A stretch of DNA of 64,000 bases from Psychrobacillus sp048572895 (GCF_048572895.1 NZ_CP183878.1:4092001-4156000); one strand, 5' to 3'. Positions 1-8,042 are shown, numbered from the stretch's first letter. Numbers and translations are program-made. The notes: generated from the letters alone by a model not told the origin.

Positions 1-1
1 T

Positions 2-1531
2 AGTGCCGTTTATCGGGTGCCTTTTCAAAACTTAGTAGGGGATGAAGGGTTTTATATTTATCAACAGGTGTATCCGTTCATTGGCATTATCACTACTTGG
101 ACTTCGTTTGGTTTTGCGGTGGCATTGTCCAAAATATTATCGGATTATAAAGCACTTGGAAGAAACGACGCCATTCCAAGGATAAAACAGATTGCTTTTT
201 ATTATATTGGATTTATTTCTATAATATTTTTTATTTTATTGTTTCTGGGGGCTGGATATTTAGCGGAGGCAATGGGCGATGCAAATCTTGCACAGTTATT
301 AAAAGCTGGTTCTTTCGTAATTTTGCTGATGCCAATGCTTGCTGTATTAAAGGGAGACTTTCAATCAGATGGCCGCATGCAGCCAGTTGCCTATGCGCAG
401 GTGGTGGAGCAGGCAGTCCGAGTTTTTGTTATTTTATTCGGTACTTGGCTTATCGTCTCTAATAGCTTTGATCTGTATAAGGCGGGAAGTATGGCTATGT
501 ATGGTGCAGTGGCAGGTGAATTAGCTGGCGTCATACTACTTTCCTTTATTTATTGGAAATCAATGAATAAAACAAAGAAAAAGAAGGGCAAACAAGATGT
601 ACCTTTGTGGCCTATCATAAAGAACTTAACACTCATTAGTTTAAGTGCTAGTATAAGTGCCTTATTATTCCTACTGTTTCAGCTGGTCGATTCGTTTACA
701 GTTTTTCAAGCCCTTATAGAAAGTGGCATGGATAGACAGCAGGCAATGGAGAAAAAAGGAGTTTATGATCGAGGGCAACCGCTCGTCCAATTAGGAATTG
801 TTATAGCCTCCACACTTTCCTTGGCTATCGTTCCGCTAGTAGCACATCGGATGAGTAAAGGTTCTGGGAGAACTGCAGTCCCTTTCATGCAACTAACATA
901 CCGCGTGGCTTTTACATTTGGGGTTGCTGCAGCGATGGGGCTGATCATAGTTCTTCCATACGTAAATGAAATGCTGTTTCAAACAAAAGAGGAATCCGCA
1001 ACTTTAATGGTTTTTTCTTTTCAAATTGTATGGATGTCTTTAATCCTTACTTTAATGGCTATGTTACAGGGAAGTGGAATGGTGAAGGTTCCTACGTTTT
1101 TTTTATTGCTTGGAGTTTTGAGTAAGTGGCTGTTAAATAGTCTGCTAGTTCCTATGTATGGAGTACTAGGAGCTGCTATCTCAGGGAATATTAGTTTAGC
1201 GCTTATATATGTGTTAATGTGTTATTATTTTAAAAAGACTTGGAAGATCCAATTTGCTCCTGCAGTTTTCTATAAAGGAATTACAAAAGCCACCATTTTG
1301 ATGATAATATGTGTAGTTGTATATGTAATACTAGGAGATACTCTGTTATTTTATAATCTCTCTAGTAGACTTCAATCGGTCGTGATTTCGCTGACCGCAG
1401 TCATGCTCGGAGCTGGGATTTTTTTAGTAAGTATAGCAAAAAGACGTGTAATAGCAGAGAAAGAGTGGTTTCTGTTGCCATTTGGTAGAAGGATGGCCAC
1501 TTTTCAGCTTTGGTTAAATAAAGAAAAGTAA
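2..1531 (+). CDS. yabM: YabM-type polysaccharide/lipid flippase (MurJ/SpoVB-like), 5' truncated by window
   Basis: Multi-pass membrane protein of the MATE/MVF (MurJ, SpoVB, Wzx) superfamily, which moves lipid-linked sugars across the cytoplasmic membrane. The reading frame is open to the window edge. The first readable residues (YRVPFQNLVGDEGFYIYQQ) are the typical end of the first helix and loop of SpoVB-like proteins, so the real start lies upstream and the GTG at 17 is internal. About a dozen hydrophobic segments follow; a basic loop (KTKKKKGKQ) lies near residue 190. It sits directly before yabN, as yabM does in B. subtilis, which decides the name over spoVB or ykvU. Substrate is not shown by the sequence. 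Confidence 0.85.
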   Translation, partial: SAVYRVPFQNLVGDEGFYIYQQVYPFIGIITTWTSFGFAVALSKILSDYKALGRNDAIPRIKQIAFYYIGFISIIFFILLFLGAGYLAEAMGDANLAQLLKAGSFVILLMPMLAVLKGDFQSDGRMQPVAYAQVVEQAVRVFVILFGTWLIVSNSFDLYKAGSMAMYGAVAGELAGVILLSFIYWKSMNKTKKKKGKQDVPLWPIIKNLTLISLSASISALLFLLFQLVDSFTVFQALIESGMDRQQAMEKKGVYDRGQPLVQLGIVIASTLSLAIVPLVAHRMSKGSGRTAVPFMQLTYRVAFTFGVAAAMGLIIVLPYVNEMLFQTKEESATLMVFSFQIVWMSLILTLMAMLQGSGMVKVPTFFLLLGVLSKWLLNSLLVPMYGVLGAAISGNISLALIYVLMCYYFKKTWKIQFAPAVFYKGITKATILMIICVVVYVILGDTLLFYNLSSRLQSVVISLTAVMLGAGIFLVSIAKRRVIAEKEWFLLPFGRRMATFQLWLNKEK

Positions 1532-1535
1532 GGTT

Positions 1536-3002
1536 GTGAGTAAGGTGAATGAAATTACGATAATCGGTCTAGGAGCAAGTGATTTAGATCAGCTTCCATT
1601 AGGTATATATAAAAAGCTAAAAGCCGCTGAGTATTTATATGTTCGAACAGAGCAGCACCCAGTTTTGGAAGAGTTAAGAGCGGAAGGGCTTTCCTTCACA
1701 AGTTTCGATGCTGTGTATGAAAAAAATGATCAATTCGAAGGTGTCTATGAAGAGATTGTACGACAGCTTCTGCAATTAGCAGAGGAAAATTCGATTATGT
1801 ATGCTGTACCTGGGCATCCATTAGTTGCCGAACAAACTGTTCAGCTTTTAATCGAAGCAGAAAAACACGGGAAGATTAAAATTCGTATAGAAGGTGGACA
1901 AAGTTTCCTAGACCCCATTTTTAGTGCTTTACGAATTGACCCAATTGAAGGGTTTCAATTACTAGACGGAACTAGCTTCAAGCGCGATGAAGTTCAAATG
2001 AATGCCCATGTTCTTATTGGACAAGTATATGATGCATTTAGTGCATCCGAAGTAAAGCTAACTCTTATGGACAAATATCCAGATGATTATGAGGTAACGA
2101 TTGTCACAGCTGCGGGGTCTTCCACTGAAAGTTTAACGAAGGTTCCACTATTTGAATTGGATCGAGTGATGAAATTAGATAATTTAACAACATTATACGT
2201 TCCGCCAATTCATAAAAAAGAAAATCGCTTAAAAGAGTGGCAAACACTTCGTCAAATTGTAGCTGAACTGCGTGGCCCTAACGGGTGTCCTTGGGATAGG
2301 GAACAAACGCATACATCTTTAAAGAAATACGCCGTAGAAGAGGTCTATGAGCTTCTGCAAGCAATTGACGAGGAAGATGATGATCATATCGTAGAAGAGT
2401 TAGGGGACGTCCTATTACAAGTGTTTTTACATGCCCAAATAGGGGAAGATAACGGATACTTTAGTATGGAAGATGTATTGAACTCTGTTGCAGCGAAAAT
2501 GATTCGTAGACACCCTCATGTATTTGGTGGCGTAAAAGCTGATAGCACGGAGGAAGTTCTGCGTAATTGGCAACAAATAAAGTCGGAAGAAAATAGAAAC
2601 TCTTCGGATTCCTTATTGGAGGGTGAAATGCGAGCAGATTCATCCCTTCTTACTTCTTTTAACTATCAAAAGAAAGTTGCGAAGGTCGGTTTTGATTGGC
2701 CAGACGTATCTGGGGCTTGGGAAAAGTTTGAAGAAGAGCTCGATGAGTGGAAGACAGAGTTAGCAGAGGGTACGAAGGACTCCCAAGTAGATGAATTAGG
2801 TGATGTGTTATTTACTATTGTAAACTTAGCGCGTTTTTATAATTTATCTCCGGAGCAGGCGATGATTGAGGCTAATAAGAAATTTAAACGCAGGTTTCAA
2901 TTTATAGAAAAGAGTGTAAAGGACGGAAAAGGGGACTTTTCTCATTACACCTTAGAAGAACTAGACCAATATTGGAAAGATGCAAAAAAATTAGAGGGGT
3001 AG
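1536..3002 (+). CDS. yabN: Bifunctional tetrapyrrole methylase-like / MazG nucleotide pyrophosphohydrolase
   Basis: Fusion protein of 488 aa, the family's usual length. Residues 1 to about 225 form a SAM-dependent TP-methylase-like domain (GLGASDLDQLPLG near the N terminus). From about residue 240 come two MazG modules: the first has the metal-binding EELGDVLLQ helix preceded by KKYAVEEVYELL, the second VDELGDVLF. MazG hydrolyses non-canonical or excess NTPs to NMP and PPi; the methylase activity of this fusion family is undefined. Starts with GTG only 4 bp after the yabM stop and is followed by rqcP after 7 bp, so the three are probably co-transcribed. A second GTG at 1545 is an alternative start. 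Cytoplasmic. Confidence 0.93.
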   Translation: MSKVNEITIIGLGASDLDQLPLGIYKKLKAAEYLYVRTEQHPVLEELRAEGLSFTSFDAVYEKNDQFEGVYEEIVRQLLQLAEENSIMYAVPGHPLVAEQTVQLLIEAEKHGKIKIRIEGGQSFLDPIFSALRIDPIEGFQLLDGTSFKRDEVQMNAHVLIGQVYDAFSASEVKLTLMDKYPDDYEVTIVTAAGSSTESLTKVPLFELDRVMKLDNLTTLYVPPIHKKENRLKEWQTLRQIVAELRGPNGCPWDREQTHTSLKKYAVEEVYELLQAIDEEDDDHIVEELGDVLLQVFLHAQIGEDNGYFSMEDVLNSVAAKMIRRHPHVFGGVKADSTEEVLRNWQQIKSEENRNSSDSLLEGEMRADSSLLTSFNYQKKVAKVGFDWPDVSGAWEKFEEELDEWKTELAEGTKDSQVDELGDVLFTIVNLARFYNLSPEQAMIEANKKFKRRFQFIEKSVKDGKGDFSHYTLEELDQYWKDAKKLEG

Positions 3003-3009
3003 TGACAAA

Positions 3010-3300
3010 ATGAGATTAGATAAATATTTAAAGGTTTCAAGACTTATTAAGCGTAGAACTTTAGCGAAAGAAGTAGCAGACCAAGGTAGAATAACGATTA
3101 ATGGGAAAGTAGCAAAAGCAAGCTCAGATGTAAAGGCTGGTGACGAACTGTCGATTAGATTTGGACAAAAGGTAGTAACTGCAACGGTTGATGCGGTTAG
3201 AGACTCTGCGAAAAAAGAAGAAGCTTCATTGATGTTCACGATTACTAAAGAAGAGAGATTAGAAAAAGTAGATCCAGAATTTATTGATGACGAAGATTAA
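3010..3300 (+). CDS. rqcP: RqcP (YabO), S4-domain ribosome quality-control factor
   Basis: Small S4 RNA-binding protein (96 aa). The S4 fold covers residues 1-60 with the characteristic MRLDKYLKVSRLIKRRT start and a basic surface; the tail is acidic. RqcP works with RqcH on stalled 50S subunits, stabilising P-site tRNA during C-terminal alanine tailing. Its position right after yabN is the conserved Bacillales arrangement. The usual next gene, yabP, is here separated by a 0.78 kb gap holding an intergenic repeat, so the old operon is split. Confidence 0.93.
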   Translation: MRLDKYLKVSRLIKRRTLAKEVADQGRITINGKVAKASSDVKAGDELSIRFGQKVVTATVDAVRDSAKKEEASLMFTITKEERLEKVDPEFIDDED

Positions 3301-3301
3301 T

Positions 3302-3886
3302 AAGAAAAACCGGGCATAAACACCCGGTCCTCTGAGGTCAAAACCTGTATCTATGGTTTCCAAAGGGTTTTGGACAGACGTTTTGCTATATAATTACCGA
3401 TTGAATCTTTAGGTACGCTAGTTGGTTGTGACGTCCGTCACAACCAACTAGCGTACTTTTTTTCGATAATTTTATGGCTTGTGTCCCGCATTAATGGGCA
3501 GTAGAGAACTGCCCGTAAAAGCCCGAATGGTTCAGTTCGACAGGATGTTGGTCACTCAGGCATTGCCGCACGACGCGGCGTTATTTGCCTGAGTTCAGTT
3601 TTTAAATCAGTGGGGAATGAAGCCCCACTAATTGAAGTTTCACTTTATCTGTCCTTCACCCTTTTACAACTTTTAAAAACAGGTTAAGGCATTTTTGGAT
3701 AACTAGAGATAAGATACTTTCTTATTCATAGAGTAGATGAAAGATGACAGTCTAAGTACGCGACCTCGTGTCGCAACAACTGCCTGACCCGCATCGTGCG
3801 GGCCCGAAGATGCAATTTCGTTCGCTATTTCGCTTCTTTATTGGAAAAACACTTACTATTTCTCTTTATTTCCACCAGTATTTACC
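3302..3886 (+). repeat. Intergenic repeat family A, copy 1 (fullest copy)
   Basis: This fills most of the 0.78 kb gap between rqcP and yabP. It aligns over nearly its whole length with the reverse complement of 62351-62835 and, with gaps, with 38503-38927 (reverse) and 54577-54794 (forward). It contains successive hairpins: ACCGGG/CCCGGT at 3308-3328; a 20-bp perfect palindrome at 3413-3456 (left arm GTACGCTAGTTGGTTGTGAC, loop gtcc) followed by T7; GGGCAGT/ACTGCCC around 3497-3514; AGTGGGG/CCCCACT around 3609-3630. Two segments absent from copy 4 carry extra GC-rich REP-like hairpins. No credible ORF: the 63-codon frame at 3796 lacks an RBS and runs through the repeat end. Function unknown. 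Confidence 0.85.
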
Positions 3887-4002
3887 TTCTTCATCCATCA
3901 TTCCTTTGTCTCCACACGGAAATCAGTAGTATTATTCGAATTCAAGTACACTGGAATCTAGACGAATACCAAATAGAACTTAAATAGTTTCTTTTAAAGT
4001 CA

Positions 4003-4037
4003 GAAAAAAAGCATGGTAGTTGTCATGCTTTTTTTTT
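4003..4037 (+). terminator. Rho-independent terminator upstream of yabP
   Basis: AAAAGCATG / CATGCTTTT stem with a 7-nt loop followed by a long T tract. It ends any transcription coming through the repeat; its right arm overlaps the likely -35 of the yabP promoter. Confidence 0.7.
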
Positions 4038-4050
4038 ATGCGCATACAAT
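4022..4050 (+). promoter_or_regulatory. Candidate SigE promoter for yabPQ
   Basis: CATACAAT at 4043-4050 matches the SigE -10 consensus (CATACAnT). About 13 bp upstream lies GTCATGCT, a partial match to the SigE -35. B. subtilis yabP and yabQ are known mother-cell SigE genes, which supports the reading. The -35 lies within the terminator stem. Confidence 0.55.
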
Positions 4051-4080
4051 AAAGTAGGACAAGGAGAGGAGAGAGTATAT

Positions 4081-4383
4081 ATGCAATATCAAGCAGAAAA
4101 CCAAACTATTACAATTCCATCGGGGGACCACTTAATTTCGCTAAGAAATCGTAAGCGCATGGACCTGACATCTGTAAAATCTATAGAAAAATTCGATCAA
4201 CAAGAATTTTATGTGAGAACTTCTCAAGGTATACTTCACATCAAAGGGGAAGACTTAAAAATTGTCCATCTGGATGTTGATAAAGGATTACTAACTTTGG
4301 AAGGAATCGTTCGGGCGATGCAATATGATGAAGAGCAAAGTTTAGACGGCGCTAGAGGATTACTTCATAAATTATTCGGATGA
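4081..4383 (+). CDS. yabP: Sporulation protein YabP
   Basis: 100-aa protein of the YabP/YqfC family, made in the mother cell during sporulation and needed for normal spore formation; biochemical role unknown. It has no signal peptide, is largely beta-strand in character, and carries the family-like stretch HLISLRNRKRMDLTSVKSI near the N terminus. Preceded by a strong purine-rich RBS (aaggagaggagag). Its stop overlaps the yabQ start as ATGA, so the two are translationally coupled. A SigE-type -10 lies 30 bp upstream. Confidence 0.92.
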   Translation: MQYQAENQTITIPSGDHLISLRNRKRMDLTSVKSIEKFDQQEFYVRTSQGILHIKGEDLKIVHLDVDKGLLTLEGIVRAMQYDEEQSLDGARGLLHKLFG

Positions 4384-4883
4384 CACTCTCATTACAATTC
4401 TTTAGTCTGTTACTAATGGTCTTTAGTGGGGTATTGGTAGGAGCTATAATCGAAGGAACGCGCTTTGTGACGGGAAGTTTCCCTAGGCGTTCCTACGTTT
4501 ATAAATATCGTATTGTTTTTGAAATATTTGTTTGGATCACTCTTGGACTAGGATCTTTTTATATACTTTTTGAAGTACGAGATGGCGTATGGAGAATTTA
4601 TGATCCGCTTGCACAAATAGTAGGTATTCTCTTATACGACCAACTATTTCAGCCTGTATTTCGCCTGTTAGGTAGAATATTTTTACGTTTGATCATCCAA
4701 CCAATTTGGTGGATAATTCGCTTTATCTGGATATTGGTCTATAAAATCATTCATCTTGTATGGGTACTCATTTCATTTATCTTCAAACCATTTCGTTTTT
4801 TGTTTCTAAAAACGTGGCATTTGGCCCTTCAGAAAAAGCCGAACTTCCGTTATAATAGAAAGTACACAAAAAAATTGAAATAG
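4380..4883 (+). CDS. yabQ: Spore cortex protein YabQ
   Basis: 167-aa integral membrane protein, YabQ family. Hydrophobic helices lie at about residues 4-24, 45-65 and 73-95, followed by a long aromatic, Ile/Trp-rich amphipathic region (about 100-145) and a strongly basic C terminus. In B. subtilis YabQ localises to the forespore outer membrane and is required for cortex formation. Coupled to yabP by ATGA; divIC starts 18 bp downstream, so divIC may be transcribed both with yabPQ in sporulation and from its own promoter in growth. Confidence 0.92.
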   Translation: MTLSLQFFSLLLMVFSGVLVGAIIEGTRFVTGSFPRRSYVYKYRIVFEIFVWITLGLGSFYILFEVRDGVWRIYDPLAQIVGILLYDQLFQPVFRLLGRIFLRLIIQPIWWIIRFIWILVYKIIHLVWVLISFIFKPFRFLFLKTWHLALQKKPNFRYNRKYTKKLK

Positions 4884-4901
4884 TTTGATAGGAGAGAGCA
4901 A

Positions 4902-5297
4902 ATGGGAGAGAAGCAAAGAAACATACCTGTACGGAAACAAATTGCATCGATTAATACTGATTATGTTCGCTCTATCGAACGCCAAGAAAATCGAAACAAA
5001 GCAAAAAAGGTTCGTTTAGCAAGGCGATTAGTATTATTTACAATTTTATCTGTTGCTTTAGTTGGATTCTTAATATCTACCTTACTGAGTAGTAAAAGTG
5101 CGTATGAAGAAAAACAATTACAAAAAGAGCAAGTGGCTCAAGAGTTGGAACAAGTGAAAGAAGAGCAAGAAATTCTTAAAGTGCAAATTTCAAAGCTGAA
5201 CGACGATGAGTACATTGGCAAACTATTAAGAAAACAATATTTCCTTTCCGAAGAGGGTGAAATTATATTTACTTTACCTGGAAAAGAGAAAAAATAA
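4902..5297 (+). CDS. divIC: Cell-division protein DivIC (FtsB-like)
   Basis: 131-aa bitopic septum protein. It has a basic cytoplasmic N terminus (1-42), one transmembrane helix at 43-62, a coiled coil from about 65 to 105 rich in E/K/Q, and a short C-terminal domain. DivIC pairs with FtsL and DivIB to activate septal peptidoglycan synthesis by FtsW-PBP2b. Good RBS (ataggagagag) ahead of ATG. Its place between yabQ and yabR is the conserved Bacillales order. A hairpin terminator follows directly. Confidence 0.95.
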   Translation: MGEKQRNIPVRKQIASINTDYVRSIERQENRNKAKKVRLARRLVLFTILSVALVGFLISTLLSSKSAYEEKQLQKEQVAQELEQVKEEQEILKVQISKLNDDEYIGKLLRKQYFLSEEGEIIFTLPGKEKK

Positions 5298-5315
5298 CTT
5301 AAAAAATTCAAAAGC

Positions 5316-5346
5316 AAAAGAGTAGTCTTATTGACACTCTTTTTTT
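5316..5346 (+). terminator. Terminator after divIC
   Basis: AAAAGAGT / ACTCTTTT stem with a 12-nt loop and a following T run. It overlaps the -35 of the yabR promoter. Confidence 0.65.
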
Positions 5347-5358
5347 GTTAGCTATAAT
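5331..5358 (+). promoter_or_regulatory. SigA-type promoter of yabR
   Basis: Perfect -35 TTGACA (5331-5336), 16-bp spacer, perfect -10 TATAAT (5353-5358). It fires towards the S1-domain gene about 80 bp downstream. Confidence 0.8.
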
Positions 5359-5436
5359 GAAGGTAGGGATTTGTATGTAAAAACCATATAAATTCGAAAA
5401 AGAGTCGCTTAAATTTTAAGGAGGAGCATTTTTTTT

Positions 5437-5871
5437 ATGTCAATTGAAGTAGGCAGCAAGGTAGAAGGTAAAGTAACAGGAATCACAAATTTCGGAGCAT
5501 TCGTCGAACTACCAGGAGGCTCAACAGGTCTTGTTCACATTAGTGAAGTGGCGGACAATTATGTAAAAGATATTAATGAGCATCTGAAGGTTGGAGATGT
5601 TGTTGAAGTTAAGGTGATGAATGTTGAAGCGGATGGCAAAATCGGATTATCTATTCGAAAAGCAAAGCCTCAAGCGGAAAGACCAGAGAGACCCGAACGT
5701 CCTCAACGTCCACGTGGTGGCAATAATCGCCCAAATGATCGCGATCGTCCAATGAAAGAGAATTTTGAGCAAAAAATGACTAGATTCTTGAAGGATAGCG
5801 AAGATCGTTTGTCTACGTTAAAGCGCGCGACAGAGTCTAAGCGCGGTGGCAGAGGCGCTAAAAGAGGATAA
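5437..5871 (+). CDS. yabR: S1-domain RNA-binding protein YabR
   Basis: 144 aa: one S1 OB-fold domain (residues 1-75, with GKVTGITNFGAFVEL and the HISEVADNYV loop). This is followed by an Arg/Pro/Glu-rich linker of repeated RPE/RPQ units (about 83-110) and a basic Gly/Arg tail (KRGGRGAKRG). General S1 proteins bind single-stranded RNA; YabR-type proteins associate with ribosomes or transcripts, precise role unclear. AAGGAGGAG RBS with ATG. It has its own strong SigA promoter and its own terminator, so it is monocistronic and probably abundant. Confidence 0.9.
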   Translation: MSIEVGSKVEGKVTGITNFGAFVELPGGSTGLVHISEVADNYVKDINEHLKVGDVVEVKVMNVEADGKIGLSIRKAKPQAERPERPERPQRPRGGNNRPNDRDRPMKENFEQKMTRFLKDSEDRLSTLKRATESKRGGRGAKRG

Positions 5872-5912
5872 TTTGCTGTCTGTTTTATAGGTAGAAAAAA
5901 TGTCATATAGAT

Positions 5913-5947
5913 AAAAAGGTGTTTGGCTTTGCTAACACCTTTTTTTT
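5913..5947 (+). terminator. Terminator after yabR
   Basis: AAAAAGGTGTT paired with AACACCTTTTT around a short loop, followed by T7. Confidence 0.75.
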
Positions 5948-6051
5948 GTACACAAAATCTGCAACGGAGCATATTCTTAAGATAAGATATAATAATTTAT
6001 TTGTAATAATATCTGTATTATTGGAGTTTTGATCTTTTAGGGGGTTTTTTG

Positions 6052-7257
6052 ATGGATGCAATGGATGTACTAACGAATATAGAACATGTAAAAGCATATT
6101 ATCAGCCGATTTTTAGTGCGGACGAACATATTGTAGTTGCTTATGAGGTTTTAGGAAAGCTTGTAAATGGAGAAAAACTTATCAACTTAAACACTTTTGC
6201 ATATGACGAGGATATTCCAGTAGAGTATCGATTAGAAGTCGAACATAAAATTCTTCACTTAGCCCTCTCAGAGTTAACGGAAAAGGCAAAAGACTATGAT
6301 ATATACTTACCATGCAACGCAAATTTACTCATACTAGATTATGGAGAGAGTTACTTCGATATTATTAATGAATATGTCCCAGAAGATTCACTTTCGCGAG
6401 TTGTACTAGTCCTGTCAGAACATGATTATAAAGGTGATTTTAGTCAACTTAGTAATATACTCAGATACTACCGTACATACGGTGTGAAAATAGCTATTAA
6501 TCAAGTAGGCTCGGAAAGTCATATAGATTATATAAAGATGCTGTCACCAAATATATTAAAAGTAAATATTGAAAAACTGAGCTATGAGTCGTGGAGTGCA
6601 CAAAATGATTTATTTACATCTTTAGGATCGCTGGCTCGTAAAATAGGAGCAAATATGTTATTTGAAGGAATCGATAGTGTGCATCAACTTCAATTTGCTT
6701 GGAAAAATGGTGGGAGATATTATCAGGGGAAGTATTTAGCGGATGCTCAGACAGATACAATTTCAAGAGATCTGTTAAAAGATCATTTCAAAGAAAAGTG
6801 TCAGCAATTTATTACGACAGAAAAGCGGTTACTTGAACAAAAATACAATGAATTGAAAAATCTGCAGAATATGTTAGAAAAAGCAGTTGTACGTATAAAT
6901 CCAGCTAGCAACAATATAGCGCAATTATTATTACTTGCGGAAGAGTTAGATGATTGTTCATTCCGTATATATATTTGTGATGAAGATGGGTTCCAACTAT
7001 CTCCAAATATTATGCGTGTCAACAAGAAATGGGATATCCAAGAAGATGCTGTCCATAAAAACTGGAGTTGGCGTCCATACTTTTTAAAAACCATTATAAA
7101 AATGCGTAATGATCAAAGTGGTGAGTTTTCGGATATGTATAGCGATATTGTTACGGGAGAAATGATGCGTACATTTTCCATTCCACTTAATATTAGTGAG
7201 TATTTGTTTATTGATATATCATACGACTATTTGTTTACACATAATATTTTCAGGTAA
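6052..7257 (+). CDS. YkuI-like degenerate EAL-domain protein
   Basis: 401 aa: EAL domain (about 1-240), a helical linker, and a C-terminal PAS/Cache-like domain (about 265-400). It resembles B. subtilis YkuI, which binds c-di-GMP but is not an active phosphodiesterase. The signature glutamate is kept (YEVLGKL, E32), as are FEGID and LKVNIEKL, but the catalytic DDFG region reads INQVG and several metal ligands appear lost. So c-di-GMP sensing, not hydrolysis, is inferred. ATG 6052 was chosen because AGGGGG lies 7 bp upstream and MDAMDVLTNI matches the YkuI start; a TTG at 6049 is the longer option. No membrane helices: cytosolic. Confidence 0.85.
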   Translation: MDAMDVLTNIEHVKAYYQPIFSADEHIVVAYEVLGKLVNGEKLINLNTFAYDEDIPVEYRLEVEHKILHLALSELTEKAKDYDIYLPCNANLLILDYGESYFDIINEYVPEDSLSRVVLVLSEHDYKGDFSQLSNILRYYRTYGVKIAINQVGSESHIDYIKMLSPNILKVNIEKLSYESWSAQNDLFTSLGSLARKIGANMLFEGIDSVHQLQFAWKNGGRYYQGKYLADAQTDTISRDLLKDHFKEKCQQFITTEKRLLEQKYNELKNLQNMLEKAVVRINPASNNIAQLLLLAEELDDCSFRIYICDEDGFQLSPNIMRVNKKWDIQEDAVHKNWSWRPYFLKTIIKMRNDQSGEFSDMYSDIVTGEMMRTFSIPLNISEYLFIDISYDYLFTHNIFR

Positions 7258-7287
7258 AATATACAAATAAATGGGGGTTATCCCGTG

Positions 7288-7734
7288 ATGAAAGAAGAAT
7301 TACTAAATGCACATGGTGAATATATCAATTGGTTGGATTCTCTAGATACATTAGATGAAACAAGAGCAACTGCTCCTTATGCCGAAGGAAAGTGGTCACC
7401 GAATGAAATAATAATGCATCTTGGGGAATGGGATCGATTTACGTTTGAAAAACGTTTGCCAAATATGAAAGAAGGTGAAAAGCTTGAAAGGTTTCCAGAC
7501 TTCGAAACATTTAATGCAAAAGCCGCAGCCCTTGCTCATAAACAAACATTTAAAGCAACCCTTTCTTATGCAAAAAAACAGCGTCAACATATTATTGAAA
7601 AGCTTCAGCAAACGGACGAAATAGAATGGGACAAAGCTTTTTATATTGGAGAGAGTAAATCCTCTATTCGCAGCTATTTCATGGATTTTTTAGAGCATGA
7701 CGAACATCACAGGAAACAAATCTCCTCTATATAG
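7288..7734 (+). CDS. DinB/YfiT-fold metal-dependent protein
   Basis: 148-aa four-helix DinB-fold protein. The likely metal ligands are His44 (NEIIMHLGEWD) and the C-terminal histidines of HDEHHRKQ (137-141). Members include bacillithiol S-transferases and other thiol-linked detoxification enzymes, but a substrate cannot be read here. ATG 7288 is preferred over GTG 7285 because of the GGGGG RBS 12 bp upstream. It stands between the EAL gene and the tRNA pair, which is transcribed towards it; a bidirectional terminator separates them. Confidence 0.8.
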   Translation: MKEELLNAHGEYINWLDSLDTLDETRATAPYAEGKWSPNEIIMHLGEWDRFTFEKRLPNMKEGEKLERFPDFETFNAKAAALAHKQTFKATLSYAKKQRQHIIEKLQQTDEIEWDKAFYIGESKSSIRSYFMDFLEHDEHHRKQISSI

Positions 7735-7801
7735 ATGAATCTCCAAAATGCTTTACTGCATCTTGCATGACTTCGACAAAATGTTAGTTTGCAAAACATA
7801 T

Positions 7802-7836
7802 AAAAGCAGTTCCTAAAAAAGGAACTGCTTTTTTTT
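7802..7836. terminator. Bidirectional terminator between DinB gene and tRNA pair
   Basis: AAAGCAGTTCC / GGAACTGCTTT stem with a 7-nt loop, A-rich on the left and T7 on the right, so it can work on both strands. Confidence 0.8.
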
Positions 7837-7839
7837 AGA

Positions 7840-7911
7840 TGACCCCTACGGGATTCGAACCCGTGTTACCGCCGTGAAAGGGCGGTGTCTTAACCGCTTG
7901 ACCAAGGGGCC
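7840..7911 (-). tRNA. tRNA-Glu (TTC)
   Basis: Read on the reverse strand: 72-nt cloverleaf with a 7-bp GGCCCCT acceptor stem, anticodon loop ctTTCac and TTCGAATC T loop. CCA is not encoded. Second gene of a Met-Glu pair. Confidence 0.95.
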
Positions 7912-7919
7912 GTAAAATA

Positions 7920-7993
7920 TGGCGGCCGAGGGGATCGAACCCCCGACCTCACGGGTATGAACCGTACGCTCTAGCCAGCTGAGCTAGGCCGCC
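7920..7993 (-). tRNA. tRNA-Met (CAT), elongator type
   Basis: Reverse strand, 74 nt; GGCGGCC acceptor stem fully paired, anticodon loop ttCATac, TTCGATC T loop. The sequence resembles the B. subtilis elongator tRNA-Met beside spoIIE. CCA not encoded. Transcribed first, 8 bp before tRNA-Glu. Confidence 0.93.
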
Positions 7994-8013
7994 GTTTTTA
8001 ACGAACAAATTAT

Positions 8014-8042
8014 ATATTACAAGCGTTTTGCCGATGTGTCAA
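8014..8042 (-). promoter_or_regulatory. SigA promoter of the Met-Glu tRNA pair
   Basis: On the reverse strand: TTGACA, 17-bp spacer, TAATAT, about 20 bp ahead of tRNA-Met. Confidence 0.75.

Noticed and set aside
3796..3987. 63-codon frame after rqcP
   Set aside because: Lies in the end of repeat A copy 1, has no RBS, and the matching part of copy 4 does not keep the frame.
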